Shown piece after piece: positions 27,301 through 38,600 of a stretch of DNA of 64,000 bases. The notes below the pieces were generated by a model. That model made no database searches and was not told the DNA's origin. It worked only from the letters and a program-made list of their open reading frames with translations. Location: NCBI GenBank assembly GCA_003342895.1, contig PTFA01000196.1, forward strand, positions 1,408,459 through 1,472,458, given 5' to 3'. Positions within the stretch are counted from its first letter, which is position 1; each line of letters starts with the position of its first letter. Both the position numbers and the translations under genes were made by a program. This stretch comes from Casuarius casuarius (Eukaryota > Chordata > Aves > Casuariiformes > Casuariidae).

Positions 27301-30300
27301 AAAACCTTAAAAGGACTAGAGCAATAGCAATGACAACAATCTATGTAAAGGCTCAAAAGCTTTGTGGTTAGGGAAAGTAAAAGAAATAAACGAAAAAGAC
27401 TTAGTTTACAGAAAAGATGAGTATATTGACGCAATAGAAGTATACACTGGGGTAAGTTGTAGAAATTCACTGACACAAACTATTGAAGAAAGGAGCAAAG
27501 CAGGACTCAGTAAAAGGATCAGACAGTCCTATAACCAATATACAGTATTAAGTGATGGCTATCGGACTATAGACCATCATGACTCAAGGGATAAATCAAC
27601 CACCAGTTCCCAGAAATTAGGCAGTCACCTCTTCAGTTATCCATTAGAAGAATTTTACATTTTCATGGGACAAATGTGATGCTGACCAGTCAGGAAAATG
27701 ACACTAAACCGGCTGAATAAAAGTCCAAATTTACTCAGTCATCTGTAGGGAGGAAGGGATGTCTGCTTCTTGGGGTTTTTGTGATTGTTTCGGGGGTGGG
27801 GGATTGTACAAGTTGCTTCTGTAGCCAGCTTCTCTTTGTCAGCTTCTTGTTGTTACTCTCGCTATTATAACAGAATAAAGTGTTTCTCGTTCTTCATTTC
27901 AGTTGCTTTTAACAATTCTCTACACAAGGTAAAAATTTCTCTGTGACAAAGCAGTATTTTTCAGCCCAGGCTTTTCTGAGAGCTATTATTCCTTTATTCA
28001 CAGAATACTGTATTGTATTCCTATTTACTGTATTGTATTGTTAAAAATATGTGTATTTTGAAATGTGAAAAAAAGCTTTGTAAGAGGGGATAGGAAAAAA
28101 GCTGGCAATGATTTACCACAATATCTTGAAATATAAGTATGAAAAACTAATACCCAAAGCCAATTACTTTGAAAGCAAATAAACTCAGTATACTTGTACT
28201 CAATGACTTACCTGTATGGGAGTGTTCCTCTCTGTGGGAGGGATCATATCTGGGGACAACACTTGTGGAGGATCGATCCCTTTACTGACCTTCTGTTGAA
28301 TGAGATACATTGCTAGTGCAAACTGATCTTTGCTTAGCTTTCCCATCTGTCTTGTGTCTGCCAAAGCCCTGGTAAAAACAGATTATACTTATAAACAAGC
28401 AAAGCATATTAAGACTGAATACTTTATTGAGAAGTCTGAAATACAAATACATATCATTTTGTTTTGGCCTCAGAGTTTGCTTATTCTAGTAAAAAAGTTC
28501 CATAAATAGCACAATATTTTATTAGACATACTTAGCTGAATGAAGCAGCATTACTCTCTGAAAAAATATTTAGAACATTAGAACTGCAAAAAACCAATCG
28601 CTATTCACAGACTGATCTACATCCCCCTCTGAGGAAAGCAAAGTGAGAATTTACTCCTCCCTGCACTAAAAAGGAGGAGTTTTTCCATACAGCCAACACG
28701 TCTAGTAATACTTCGAAAGGACAAGTAAAAAGACTTTTTTTTTGGTATCACTAGCTTCAAAATTCTGGCTGGATAATCTAATTTCCTAGATCAGATAGCT
28801 GCAAAAATTTAGTTACTACTTAATTCTTACCATATATGTGCTAGGAGACTCTGGGACAGACCTGAATGCATAAAAATATCCTTTACTTCTTGGCCACTCA
28901 CAAAACCATCCATGTCTGTGTCTGTTTTTAAGAAAATATCATCGTATCGCACTTTATCAGACAGCGGTACTACCCAATTCACAGATGGCTGTAAAACAAA
29001 AGTTTTACACTTCAGTCCAAAGAAGATAAATGATCTTTATCAACACACTGCCTACAACATTCTTTAGAGCTGGCTGTGTTGAACGCCTTATATAATTAAA
29101 TCTAATCAGTAAATAGATATTTCCCTTTTTCCCATTAATGTTTCAGGTTAATATTTATAATCTGAATTATAAATATTGATAAACAACCATTCATCAGCTG
29201 AAAAACATATCGTCTTCCGAATATAGACCCAGCTGGGCATACCAAGCCCCCAGCTCTACACGGAGTTTTAGAAGGTAGATGAATTCCTTCTTTGGTGTTA
29301 AAGCAGATATATGAATAAAGCCTTTCCTATGGAAAGCAGAAATTCCCAGTAAGGTTTGCTACCTCACAGTCCTGAAGACTAAAATTCACCTTCTAGCCTT
29401 CAATTCTTCCAAATCTTACAATCCTCATTCCCTCCATCCAAACCCCCCAACAACAGACATTTTTTGAAAGTGCTTATGTGAGGAAGAGAGCAAAACTCCA
29501 TCTAATTTTTCTGCAGTTTACTGATATATTAAAAAAAATCATCAGAAAACAGGATTTGTACCTGTGCTTGTTTGATGCTGTGCTTGGGAGACAAACTGCC
29601 TGTGCTATTCAGACTGTTCACACTACCATGAGAGGGGGTAGAACGTAGGCTATCTTTTGGCGGAGGACTTGCAGGAAGAACAGGAACTGCACCAGGAAAT
29701 ACCGGTGTCTTCTTTCTTTTGGAAGGTGGTATGAGAGAAGGCGGTAATATGGAAGGAACTGGCTCTTTCTCGAGAGCTCTATAAACCAAATGCATTGCCT
29801 GCAAAAGCAAAGAGGTCAGCTGTAACATGTTGACAAACAGAACAAGAAGCAACAAGATTGCCCAGCAGCAGTCATTGACATGTTAGTAAAACAAAGACAG
29901 TAAGATTAGAGATGTAAGCAAGAGCAGAAAGTGCTTTTTCAAAGTAATTCCAAAGTGTTTAAACTTCATGACACAGGCAAGAGTCAGTAAATGGTTTTGA
30001 AAAAGATCATTTCATAGCTGCATGTGAATGATCTGGGTTAGAACAGCAGGCTAGCGGATGAAGTTGCAAAGCTCTTGAGGAACAATTTGGAGTCATTTGC
30101 TCTAGCACATATTCTGTGAATTGAGAATTTAAAGTAACCTACCACAGCAAATTCATCTTTGTCCAGGTGACCATCTTTGTCAATATCACTGAGATCCCAG
30201 ACCTATGGCGATTATGAAAAACACAATGATTTAGAGAACAAGTTAGATTTTGTATTGTTGATGATGATCATCATCATATTAAGTATGCTAACAATCTCCA

Positions 30301-32799
30301 AAGGCTCATAATAGATTTTTGTGAAGATCATATTAGTTATGTTAGACCTAGCTAAACATTCTCTGATGAAACAGACTGGATTAGAGTTTTCTTGCAACAT
30401 AAACCAAGTATTTTGTGGAAACACTGGTTTTAGCAGATTCTGGATGCAACATAGGCAGGTTTTTCATCTCTCCATATGGCAATTAAGGACTCATCAAAAT
30501 GACTAAAAACATCCAGAGGTGGCTTTTGGAATTCTGCAGAAGGGAATTTAAGCATCTATCAACTTTAGTTACATTATTAGTTCAAGTACAGTAAATCTCT
30601 TGCAAGTTCTACTGAGAGGGATGCAAAAGCTGGGGTACTCTAATACTTAGCCTTCCGCTAATATTGTTTTATCATTAATATGACTGGGAGACAATATAGC
30701 ATAGCTGACAGAACGCTAGAGCGAGGCTCAGTCATTTGAATTCTACTCCCCACTTTAACACTGAGCCTCTATGTAAACTTAAGCTAGTTGAGTTACTTTT
30801 TTTGCCCATTTCCTTGCTCCTCCATCTTCTGTGCAAGCTTTTCTGAAACAGGAACAAGATTCCTGCATTTCTACTATGACAATAACAAGATAAAATAGGA
30901 AGTCTTTCAAGATTGAGTTCTTCATAATATTCCAGTACAAAATTAAAATGTCATACTTAGATTTTGCAAATAATACAGAGAAAGAAGTCCCTCCTGAAGA
31001 GATGAAAGTGTATCATAAGGCAGATACAGCTCCTACACAGAATTTAAGAATTCTCAAGCATATCAATATGCAAAACATTAAAGAATACATTTTTAAATTG
31101 AAGCAGAAAAATAATCTAAGGGTGTTTGCTCCCCTTGCAAATATGCAATGGATGCACCAAACTCAGATTTTAGAAGCAGTTATAAAGACCCATGAAAAAC
31201 AAACAAACAAAAAAGAAACCTCCAAAAATAGACTTGATAATTTGACAGCTACACTAAACTAGGATCCTTTAAAGTCTTCTCTTGTACAAACAGTGGATAG
31301 ATTTTATGGTATGTCTAATAATTTGTATTTGGGGAACGACAAAACAGCAGACTATAATGCTATAAAAGATATGATGGCTTAGGAGAGGTTTTTCTTTACT
31401 TTAAACAGACAAAAACAAAATTTCCAGCTCTTAAAATGAAGAGAAAAATAATGAGGCCAATCTACTGTAGGGCCCAAATTACTGTTATTATTGTCGTTTT
31501 TAAGTGGATGACTTCAGAGCCTACTTAACGTTCTTACTTTATGGCATGCACTTCATGTAAAATCTCAGCCAAAACCTGATCTATGTTGACAAGTTACACT
31601 TAAATATTTAACATTGCAACTAAGAGCAGTTAAATAGAGAATAGCCAAATCTAAACAGCATACTTACCCTTCCTAGGATATCAAGAGGTAGCTTTGAATT
31701 CATCAGTACTGGTTTTACTTTGTCTCCTGAAAGTAAACCATTTACTGGCAAAAGGCTTTCAAAAATACCATCAAACTTTGCTTTTTCTTCCACCTAGTTG
31801 GTAAGAAATAGCCTGAATAAGTAAAAAAGTGTGCCTGTGTGAGTGTTGAAAATGAGATCTTGCAAGAAAGTAAGTCTGGTCAGTAACATATTCATTCTGA
31901 ATTTCCAAGCTTTCTTGCAAGTACCATTATGTCGTATTTAAATGTAAAACCCATGGAACTAGATTTAGGACCTTAGTTTCAAGGCTGAAATTATTATAGC
32001 TAAGAGAATGTAATATGTCATATCTATTTTTCTGTAGTATTGTGAAAGGGCAAAGCATTCTGATTAAAACACTGGTAACCAGATTTTAACCAATTCTGAC
32101 AAACTCGGTAGAACTAAAACTAAACCCTATTGTTTCTAGACACTTTGCTTCCCAACTTATAGTGCAATAGGCAAACTAAAAATCATCATTAGAAGTGATT
32201 TCTATTAAATTTCTACCTTTTGGAAAATGTTTGCATTAGAAAATTACCTAAATACAACTATTTCAATGTATATATCAAAAGTTACTCTATTCCAATGATA
32301 TATACTGGGTGTACCACTGAATACTAATTAGAAAGTATTATGAACTCAAGCTGTAAATTAATACTTCGGGATGGATTTGGTGAAATGCTTCACTGTTCTC
32401 AGGGGGTTCCTTTATACAAACATGAAAGTGCCTACTATTAAGACTCTGGGAGAAATCCAGGCAGAAGATTAAAATTCATTGTGTCTTAAAAACATTACAC
32501 CAGGAGTCGTCAAAGGCTTGTTTAACACTTATTTAAAATATAAAACCACAGCTCAATATTCTCTATTGTGCACAAGTCTGCTACTGGAAAGGAAGGACTT
32601 TTGAAATGGGAAATACAGTTGATAAAAAATTCTCTCAATGGGAAAATTACAGACAAGGAAAATATTTACTTTTAAAGAATGGATGGAATGTGTTATCTTA
32701 TACACTTACCCTAACAGCCCAGTGAGTCTCTGTTGCAGGTGGCGTCATCAGTAAGGGACTGCTAGTGTCATGCTAAAATTAAAGACAAAGTTTATTATT

Positions 32800-32847
<48 letters not shown>

Positions 32848-35661
32848 ATTCCACCTATAATTGTTACTAATTGCTTTAAGAGATGGTTATAGATATGAAG
32901 CTCAACTACACTGAAAAAGGAAGAAAAGCTGCATACGTATCCAAATAAAAAAATTCTATGCCACATTGATTTGTACTACTGTATTACAGTAGCTGGACCA
33001 CTAACTGTGCATTGGTTACCTAACCACTGAACTAAGAGACAAGCTAAGCTGCTAAGAGCAGCTTCTGTTGGCAAAGCTGCAGCCCTGCCCTTTACTACAC
33101 ATTCCTGTTGATCTAGCCCCAAAATAATTACTTTTCCTTTGCACAGAATTTAGTTTTTAGCCACATCAGCTCCCTGAACAAGCTCACTGCATAGTTTCAC
33201 TTGTACCAGTCTGGGAAGGGGCTGGAACATATTGCTAGGGAAAACAGGACTATAACAGCCGTAACTGCAGTTGTCTTAAGGAGAGCTTTGACCGCAGCCT
33301 AAAGTCTCAGAACCATGACATTTATGAGGTAGAAGATTATTGCAGCTTTCCATGGGAAGCCCTAGTTCTCAAATAATAAATACTTATATTTAGGTACATG
33401 CTACTTACAAATTTAGGAGGTGGCACAGTCAAGTTCAGACTGCTCAGGTTAACATCATGGCCGTTCTGTGCACATGCTACGAGGCGCAATGCGACATAGA
33501 AACCCTACAAACAGTACAGTGTAGTTTGTTAAAATAAGCAACCATTCTAAATCACTGTTTTCAACCATCTATTTAGGATTTTTACTAATATTGTACATGT
33601 GCCACAGAGTAAAGTATGGAAAACACAGATACATAGCCATTCAGTTCATTGCAAACTGACGACTGACACTTTTTTAAAGATGATTCGAGAAAAACTTTAC
33701 AATAATACAGCACAAAGATCTGAAAACTCAAAAGCTAGTTTTTAGAAAGAACTTCTTGGTAATTAGGTTACTTTTTCAGATTTTTTTGTAAGAATTAATA
33801 ACNTTTAGAAAACAAACCAACAATTCTCCGTATCAACACAGTAACCAGAGCATTTGACACTCCAAACCATTTTTAATATTGATAGAGTTATGTTCTATCA
33901 AGCAAGAAACATTTCTAAACTAAATCTCACAATTAGAGTTCCTATTTGTTAAAATCTCAATGACTATTGATATATGTATATCACACACACTGATTATTTA
34001 AAAACCAGATGAGGGACAGAAAATTATGACCAACAAACTTCTCCAGCAGCCTCACTGAATAATGTTAATTAAACTTTATTAGATTACTAGATATATATAC
34101 TTCGGAAAAAAACCCTCATCCTGTATACAAAAACTTCAAATAAAGCTATGGATAGCTACTATATGGATAAGAAGGTTTTCTTGAATCAAGGCTAATCTGT
34201 CAAAGGTAACGTAACAGGTCTACATGCACATTTCATTTACCTGTTTATCTAAGTACCCTTTACCTTCTGGGTCAGCCAAATCCCATATCTGTAGAGATAC
34301 AAAATAAAAGCTATTGCAATTTTAAAATAACTAAACTCATACCGACAATTTATATTTTATATCTTGAACTGTTCACTGTGGCCTTCAAGTTATGAAATAC
34401 AATGTTATTTAATTCTCAAGTTAAGAATGAAAGTGTTTTGCAAAAAGACTTCTTATTTCAGTCAGCAACTCTTTCACATGGAGACTGACCTAACTACAGT
34501 GAAATTACTCTCACAGAACAAAATATAAATACAGAGGTGTCTGTCTTTTACATGATCTGAATTTTCTAACAATAACTTTGACTTTCCCCCCATACCTAAT
34601 CTCATTCTTTTTATTAAGACTCTTATAGAACCACCACCACCATAACGTCTGCTTAATACACTACTGAGAGTGGTGAATGTGATTAACTTATGATGCTTCC
34701 ACTTTAATAACTTCAAAAGCTAACTTTTCTTTACAGCTGTCTTTTAAAATCTTTATAAAAATTACAATCACGATCTCCTGTAAATATTTCTTGTCTGACC
34801 TCTTGAAAGTTTACTTCTCTCCATAACATGTGCTGATCATGTCTGCTGAAAACATGTTCCTTATTCACTGCTTCCTACTCTCCCTTACTGTGTCCCTCCT
34901 CGGCCCACTTACTTGCTGTTATAGCCAGCTTCCCTTGACTCCTCTATGAGCTCCTACATCTCGGGAGCCAGAGGAATAGAATTATTTTTTTCCCCACTAT
35001 CCCAACTGAAATCTCATAACCAGGTCATTTCACTTCAAACAATTACTTGACCCTACTCTTTATTAACTGTCCAATCATCCTGCTTTAATGTAAACTTTCC
35101 TTCTTTTCCCATGTGTGTTTCCTTTCAGATTTCTAGGAAACTGCAAACAAGATCTGGGAGCCATAACCAATCTGCACTTTACCAGCAGTTCAAAGGATCT
35201 GATCTGCTCTCCACTGAATTTCCTTCTGCAAACCCCTTCTGCTCAATATCAGCTGCACTTGTGCAAGTATACATACAATTACTGCAAAACATGGTAAAAT
35301 TCCTTCAACCTACTTTTCCGAGGATAATATCAGAGAGACCAGATTTTTTAAGAAACAGCGCAGCTTCACTTGCTCCAACTCTCCCTGTGTATGCTGGATC
35401 TACCTGAAAGATAAAAATTGACATTCAACTGAGGCATGTCTGCCACAAAAGCAGAGACAGGAAATCAAATGTCTCTTGTCTAGAGGTCAAAAAGAGATAT
35501 ACGAGCTTGTGACTACCACCCTGCAGGGAGAGTTTACAGAAGTTGGAAGAAGGGAAAGTGGGAAATTTTGGGGAAGTAGAAGTTGTACTTTGTTTTTTTT
35601 AATCCTTTTAGAAACCTACCTGTTTGTAATAAGTTTCATATAACGGATTCCCAGTAGAAAG
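4617..35661 (-). CDS. EPS15L1: EPS15L1 (EPS15R), endocytic adaptor; 22 of about 23 coding exons visible
   Basis: Clathrin-coat scaffold: its EH domains bind NPF peptides of epsin-type adaptors and its DPF motifs bind the AP-2 alpha ear. Coding exons in transcript order: 35661-35620, 35403-35314, 34288-34241, 33504-33409, 32772-32710, 31793-31668, 30202-30143, 29798-29562, 28988-28831, 28368-28212, 25927-25842, 25410-25338, 24785-24624, 23913-23716, 23382-23218, 21022-20896, 20772-20722, 20312-20176, 19110-19050, 18688-18606, 17166-17034, 4831-4617. All junctions are AG/GT and all phases agree, giving 855 residues ending FADFSSVS; from memory human EPS15L1 has 864. The order is three EH domains, a coiled coil, about 22 DPF motifs and a proline-rich stretch. 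The start exon (human-like MAAPLIPLSQQ) was not found and is probably in the N gap. EPS15 is the main alternative, but the tail sequence and the CALR3/C19orf44/CHERP neighbours favour EPS15L1. Confidence 0.95.
5660..5885. other. GC-rich islet inside the AT-rich EPS15L1 intron
   Basis: About 225 bases of clearly higher GC than either flank, with sharp borders. On the minus strand it ends in a good donor context (ACG|GTAAGTG at about 5680). No protein similarity recognised. Confidence 0.5.
9508..9560 (+). repeat. Possible CR1 3' fragment
   Basis: GAGGTTAGACTAGAAATC resembles the CR1 phrase GAGGTTGGACTAGATGAT that precedes the CR1 terminus in birds. Flanks are too diverged to set limits. Confidence 0.3.
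10993..11018. repeat. Perfect inverted repeat, 11-bp arms, 4-bp loop
   Basis: AAGTGTCACTT, loop GTTT, AAGTGACACTT. The arms pair without mismatch. Each arm is itself nearly palindromic, so AAGTG/CACTT occurs four times in 26 bp. Confidence 0.85.
11645..11705 (-). repeat. Possible MIR-like SINE fragment
   Basis: Read on the minus strand it runs TTAGTGGTTAACACC, then a diverged middle, then GGACTTCAATTCCG. This resembles the MIR 5' part: AGTGGTTAAGAGC followed by the B-box-like GGTTCGAATCC. Heavily diverged. Confidence 0.35.
16380..16885 (-). mobile_element. CR1-like non-LTR retroposon, 3' part, decayed
   Basis: Read on the minus strand, CTGGAAAAAAGATGATTGAG and GGGATATGACAGATC near 16860-16840 match the familiar CR1 phrase of type GGATATGACAGAGGTCTA. 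Further on, GGAAGTCCCTGGAGTGTA and CAGGGCTAGATAGACCTGTC (about 16430-16400) match the 3' UTR end of reptile/bird CR1. A (G)n/(T)n tract at about 16609-16640 interrupts it. It is non-coding and in the same orientation as EPS15L1. Confidence 0.65.
17034..21022 (-). CDS. EPS15L1: EPS15L1 DPF-motif array and proline-rich region (six exons)
   Basis: Exons 21022-20896, 20772-20722, 20312-20176, 19110-19050, 18688-18606 and 17166-17034 carry about 18 DPF tripeptides, such as [34 protein letters not shown] and [12 protein letters not shown]; four more sit in the last exon. DPF motifs bind the AP-2 alpha-adaptin ear. [11 protein letters not shown] lies between blocks. The 17.1 kb exon has the proline-rich SH3 ligand [19 protein letters not shown], Crk-binding in the family. 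Several junctions split a glycine or aspartate codon after one base, consistent with duplication of DPF-bearing modules. Confidence 0.93.
21023..23217 (-). other. EPS15L1 intron between coiled coil and DPF exons
   Basis: Intronic, AT-rich. Apart from the 39-T tract I see no gene or recognisable repeat. Confidence 0.6.
21327..21365. repeat. Uninterrupted 39-base poly(T)
   Basis: A run of T (poly(A) on the minus strand) in the EPS15L1 intron between 21023 and 23217. It might be the tail of a retroposon on the minus strand, but I recognise no element next to it. Its length in the assembly is uncertain. Confidence 0.9.
23218..25927 (-). CDS. EPS15L1: EPS15L1 central coiled coil (five exons)
   Basis: Exons 25927-25842, 25410-25338, 24785-24624, 23913-23716 and 23382-23218. 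The region starts [19 protein letters not shown] and continues as a long Glu/Gln/Lys/Leu-rich heptad region, for example [40 protein letters not shown] and [20 protein letters not shown]. In the EPS15 family this segment drives dimer/tetramer assembly and EPS15 pairing. It ends with [12 protein letters not shown] just before the first DPF exon. Confidence 0.93.
24405..24455 (-). repeat. Short CR1-like fragment
   Basis: GAAGGGACCGCTGAAGACC followed by TTCTGGTTCAACAGCCCCC resembles the antisense of the CR1 3' end (typical GAAGGGACCTCTGGAGATC, then TCCAACCCCC). In an intron between two coiled-coil exons. Confidence 0.5.
25928..28211 (-). other. EPS15L1 intron between EH3 and coiled coil
   Basis: Contains the MIR-like relic at about 26.1-26.2 kb. 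The open frames of 93 and 105 codons on the plus strand at 26987-27268 and 27362-27679 have no recognisable domain and are probably chance. Confidence 0.55.
26105..26205 (-). repeat. MIR-like SINE relic
   Basis: The plus strand reads CCCATTTAACAGATGAAATA, then a diverged middle, then GGACATGCACAAAGTCAAAG. This is the antisense of the MIR core and 3' part (CCCATTTTACAGATGAGGAA and GACTTGCCCAAGGTCACA). The order and spacing of several blocks agree, so I consider this a real relic. Confidence 0.6.
28212..28988 (-). CDS. EPS15L1: EPS15L1 EH domain 3 (two exons)
   Basis: Exons 28988-28831 and 28368-28212 meet inside a tryptophan codon (TG|G) of the [19 protein letters not shown] core. The EF-hand [12 protein letters not shown] is complete. 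The second exon ends in the conserved post-EH3 segment [20 protein letters not shown]. This is the most strongly conserved part of the gene in the window. Confidence 0.94.
29562..32772 (-). CDS. EPS15L1: EPS15L1 EH domain 2 and Ser/Pro linker (four exons)
   Basis: Exons 32772-32710, 31793-31668, 30202-30143 and 29798-29562. The short first exon ([21 protein letters not shown] without its last residue is shown as [20 protein letters not shown]) leads into EH2, with [20 protein letters not shown] and [20 protein letters not shown]. The loop [12 protein letters not shown] fits a complete EF-hand (D-x-D-x-D-G-x-L-x-x-x-E), so calcium binding is likely. The last exon runs past [15 protein letters not shown] into a low-complexity linker with the basic patch PPSKRKKTP and many Ser/Pro residues, typical of the EH2-EH3 spacer. 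All four exons are phase 0. Confidence 0.93.
30691..30815 (+). repeat. MIR-like SINE relic
   Basis: The plus strand starts ACAATATAGCATAGCTGACA, continues through TTTGAATTCTACTCC (B-box-like), and reaches AGTTGAGTTACTTTTTTTGC and CCATTTCC. These follow the MIR order: tRNA-like head, GTTCGAATCC, GGCAAGTTACTTAACC, TTTCC. It lies in the EPS15L1 intron 30203-31667, antisense to the gene. Confidence 0.5.
32808..32847. repeat. Compound (TA)n(CA)n microsatellite
   Basis: About twelve TA units followed by about seven CA units in an EPS15L1 intron, 36 bases before the exon ending at 32772 (upstream in transcript direction). Confidence 0.92.
33409..35661 (-). CDS. EPS15L1: EPS15L1 EH domain 1 (four exons)
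   Basis: Exons 35661-35620, 35403-35314, 34288-34241 and 33504-33409 encode the first EH domain, about 92 residues. Recognisable strings are [46 protein letters not shown] and [13 protein letters not shown]. The IWDLAD tryptophan is the conserved NPF-pocket residue. The second EF loop ([11 protein letters not shown]) lacks the regular D-x-D-x-D-G pattern and ends in Q instead of E, so this EH domain probably does not bind calcium there. All four exons are phase 0 and multiples of three, so each could be skipped without a frameshift. Confidence 0.93.
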
Positions 35662-38600
35662 CTAAAAAAGAAGAGAGATGATGAGCAAGTCAAGAATGAA
35701 TGGCAGTCACCAATATCTTACATTTAGGGAATGCCAAAGAAGTTTTCATTGTAACACTGACCTGACTACCTCATACTTTGTATATATACTTATGGAATAT
35801 TTTCAGCAATTACATACACAAATGCAGGCAAATTTTGATACCAGGGTGTTCTGTGTGTGTGTGTTTTCACAACTAGGATCTTAAGCTGAAATAGAGCGTA
35901 AAAAAATAGAACGAATTAATTAGCAGATGTCACAATTCCCTGGCAATGTTATCTGAACATTTAAACTTGGTGTCATCCTTGCATTACGCAAAGGTAGCAG
36001 AGTCAAAGGTGGGCCCTGCCCTTTCGGTACCCCAATCAAGCAGAGCCCCCTTCCTTCTTGCTGACATTCCAAGCAAGCAGAAACCAGGATACCAAAAGAG
36101 CCAAAAGCCCACAAATCCATCTTCTCACCTGCCTCCTGTGACTGTCACACAAGTTCTAGTTATGCAAAGGTCATATCTACAACCTATTCTCCAGCCTCCA
36201 AACCAGCAGCAAAAACATTACAATCCAAGCACTGTCTCGCGCAAATCAGCCCCTTACAAAAAGGCCTTAAAAACACAAGCAACAAAACAACCCCAGAAAC
36301 ACGATCTAACCACTGAGGCCCAGAGATGTCAAAACATCCCAGGACTGCCAGGACATCCGCTCTCCACCTGTGGGACATCAGTGAGACACCAGATGACTGA
36401 TTATTTCATGCTAACTCTGATCATTGCTATGCTGCCTCCCAAACGCTACCTTCTTCCTTATCCACACGGATTTCTGGATGTTCTGTCTACACCACAGGGG
36501 AATAGGGACGGAAATCTGATGAGAGAAAATGAAGACTGATACAGAGCATGAGACTTTATTTTACACGCTTCTGGTAAGTTTCCAATAAACATGCCAAATC
36601 CTGATTTGAGGAGCAATTCAAAATAATTAATCCCTATTAATCAAAAGCAAGTGAACACTGAGCCAAAGATCAATTATTCTACTTGGCTAAAAAGCGCATG
36701 CATTTTCAGAAGCAGTCTGAATGTACTCTTCCTATATCCACCAACAAAATAAGCCACTGCATTCTCCAAAATCAGTAGACTCATCACTTTTCTAGAAGTT
36801 GGAGAGGAGTTCGGAAGAAGGAAGCTATGACCTTGCCATAAACCTGACTCATCTTCTTGCTGGCTTGTAGAAGATCCTCATAGATAAGCACTGTGTTCCT
36901 GTCCGAAGTAGGAAGCACATCATTCAGAGAAAAGGAGGAAGTAGGAAATAGTCTAGCCTACTCTGAATAAAATCTACCCTGAAAGTGTATGTTTTAGCCA
37001 ACTATCACCCAACCATATACCTCTCACTCCTCAGAAAGCTCGGAGAAGCTAGCCAAAGACCAACTGCAAGCTCCTCTAACTAATTTGGCCAGTATCCTAG
37101 AGCCTGCAGTCTGGATTCATACCAAGACACAGAGCAAACTGCTCTAGCAGCAGCGATGAATGATCTCATCCTACCAGCAGACATTCTTCCCATCCTCATT
37201 CGATATCGTCAGCCATGACATACAGCTGACTTACCTGACAAAGGTGGCAAGAATCCAGGGCGATGTGCTTGAGTGCTATGAAGTTTCCTCTACAGCAATA
37301 CATTCATCCAAGCGCGGTTGGAAAGCAATGTCTTCACCACTGCACGCTACTTGCAGAACTGAGCAAAGATTAAGCCTCTCTGACCAGTTTACCTAACTGA
37401 CTGCACCTCTGTGATGAAGCAGACCAGACAGCATGGGCTCAAGTGATAAAAATAACACAGCTGCCCATCTACTCTTCACTGCATGCAGCTACATCACTAT
37501 CAGTTAAGATGGTTCTGTAATTCGACAACGCCTGCCAATGCAAAACCTGTACAAGACAGCGTCAATGCTGGCAATCAAGGAAAAACATTTCGAAGAGTTT
37601 GCAGTTGAGAGGGGTTTAATAACACTCTGGATCCTATGCCAACTCTGTGCTGCCAAATAACGTCATCTACGACCAGTGCTTTCACACCGTCTCTCAAACA
37701 GCCACCTCACAATCCAGGTGCCTTGTCTTTTGAGCTCTACACCAATTTCCTGTACAAATTTGAATGAAGATCAAGTCTCAGTATTTGCACTGATATACTG
37801 GATTTGTTCAACACACACTACGCACACATGGATACATCTCCAGGTCCCCTAACACAGGCCCGAGGAAAGGCAGGAGTAAGCTGTGGCCACCAGAGCAATA
37901 AATAAAGCCAGTTCCCAGCAGTCCTCTTTCCTGAGGTCAACTCAGGTCCGTACAGGACTTCGGACTGGATGAATTATTCTCACATTTTCCCCATTGTCCT
38001 CATGTTTCATAACTTTCCTTTGGTCACACCTGTCACATCAAAACATGGACCTGAACAGGTACTGCAAAAGGGGAAGAACCCAGGTGTCCCATGAAGACGA
38101 CAGCCAGAAGGAGGTCGCTGCTGCCCCACAAAGATTCACTTGACCCTTGTGCTACTTGCCGAGTATTCCTGAGCTGTCTCAGGAGAGCTACAAAACAATC
38201 TACGTTGTCCAGATACCTCTAATATAACGTTCTCCATAACCTCCACAGGGTGTAGGTTGAACACGCCTGGCACAATGGAAAGACTACTGATAAGGTGATC
38301 AAATATGCAAGAAAATAAAGTTATCAAAGGTAAATCAACACTGGCTTCTGTTGTTCTTTAACACCAAGAACTGATTTTACAGGCGTGCTCTTAAACTCTT
38401 TTTATGCATGGTGAGTTTAAACAGAGAAAGCTGAAATCTGTTAAATATTTTGCATACTGTGAGTTAGAGATCTCAATTCCCATTTGTAAAAACATAACTT
38501 TACAGAACAGGAAGAACACCATAATAAAATACATTTAGTGAGAACAAATATGATTATTTTAAGCACTTTCACATGCCTGAATTAAGTATATTGTTCACAG

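Noticed and set aside
19826..33180. Shared TTAGCCACATCAG string at about 19826 and 33152
   Set aside because: Only about 17 bases agree and the flanks do not; not enough for a repeat family.
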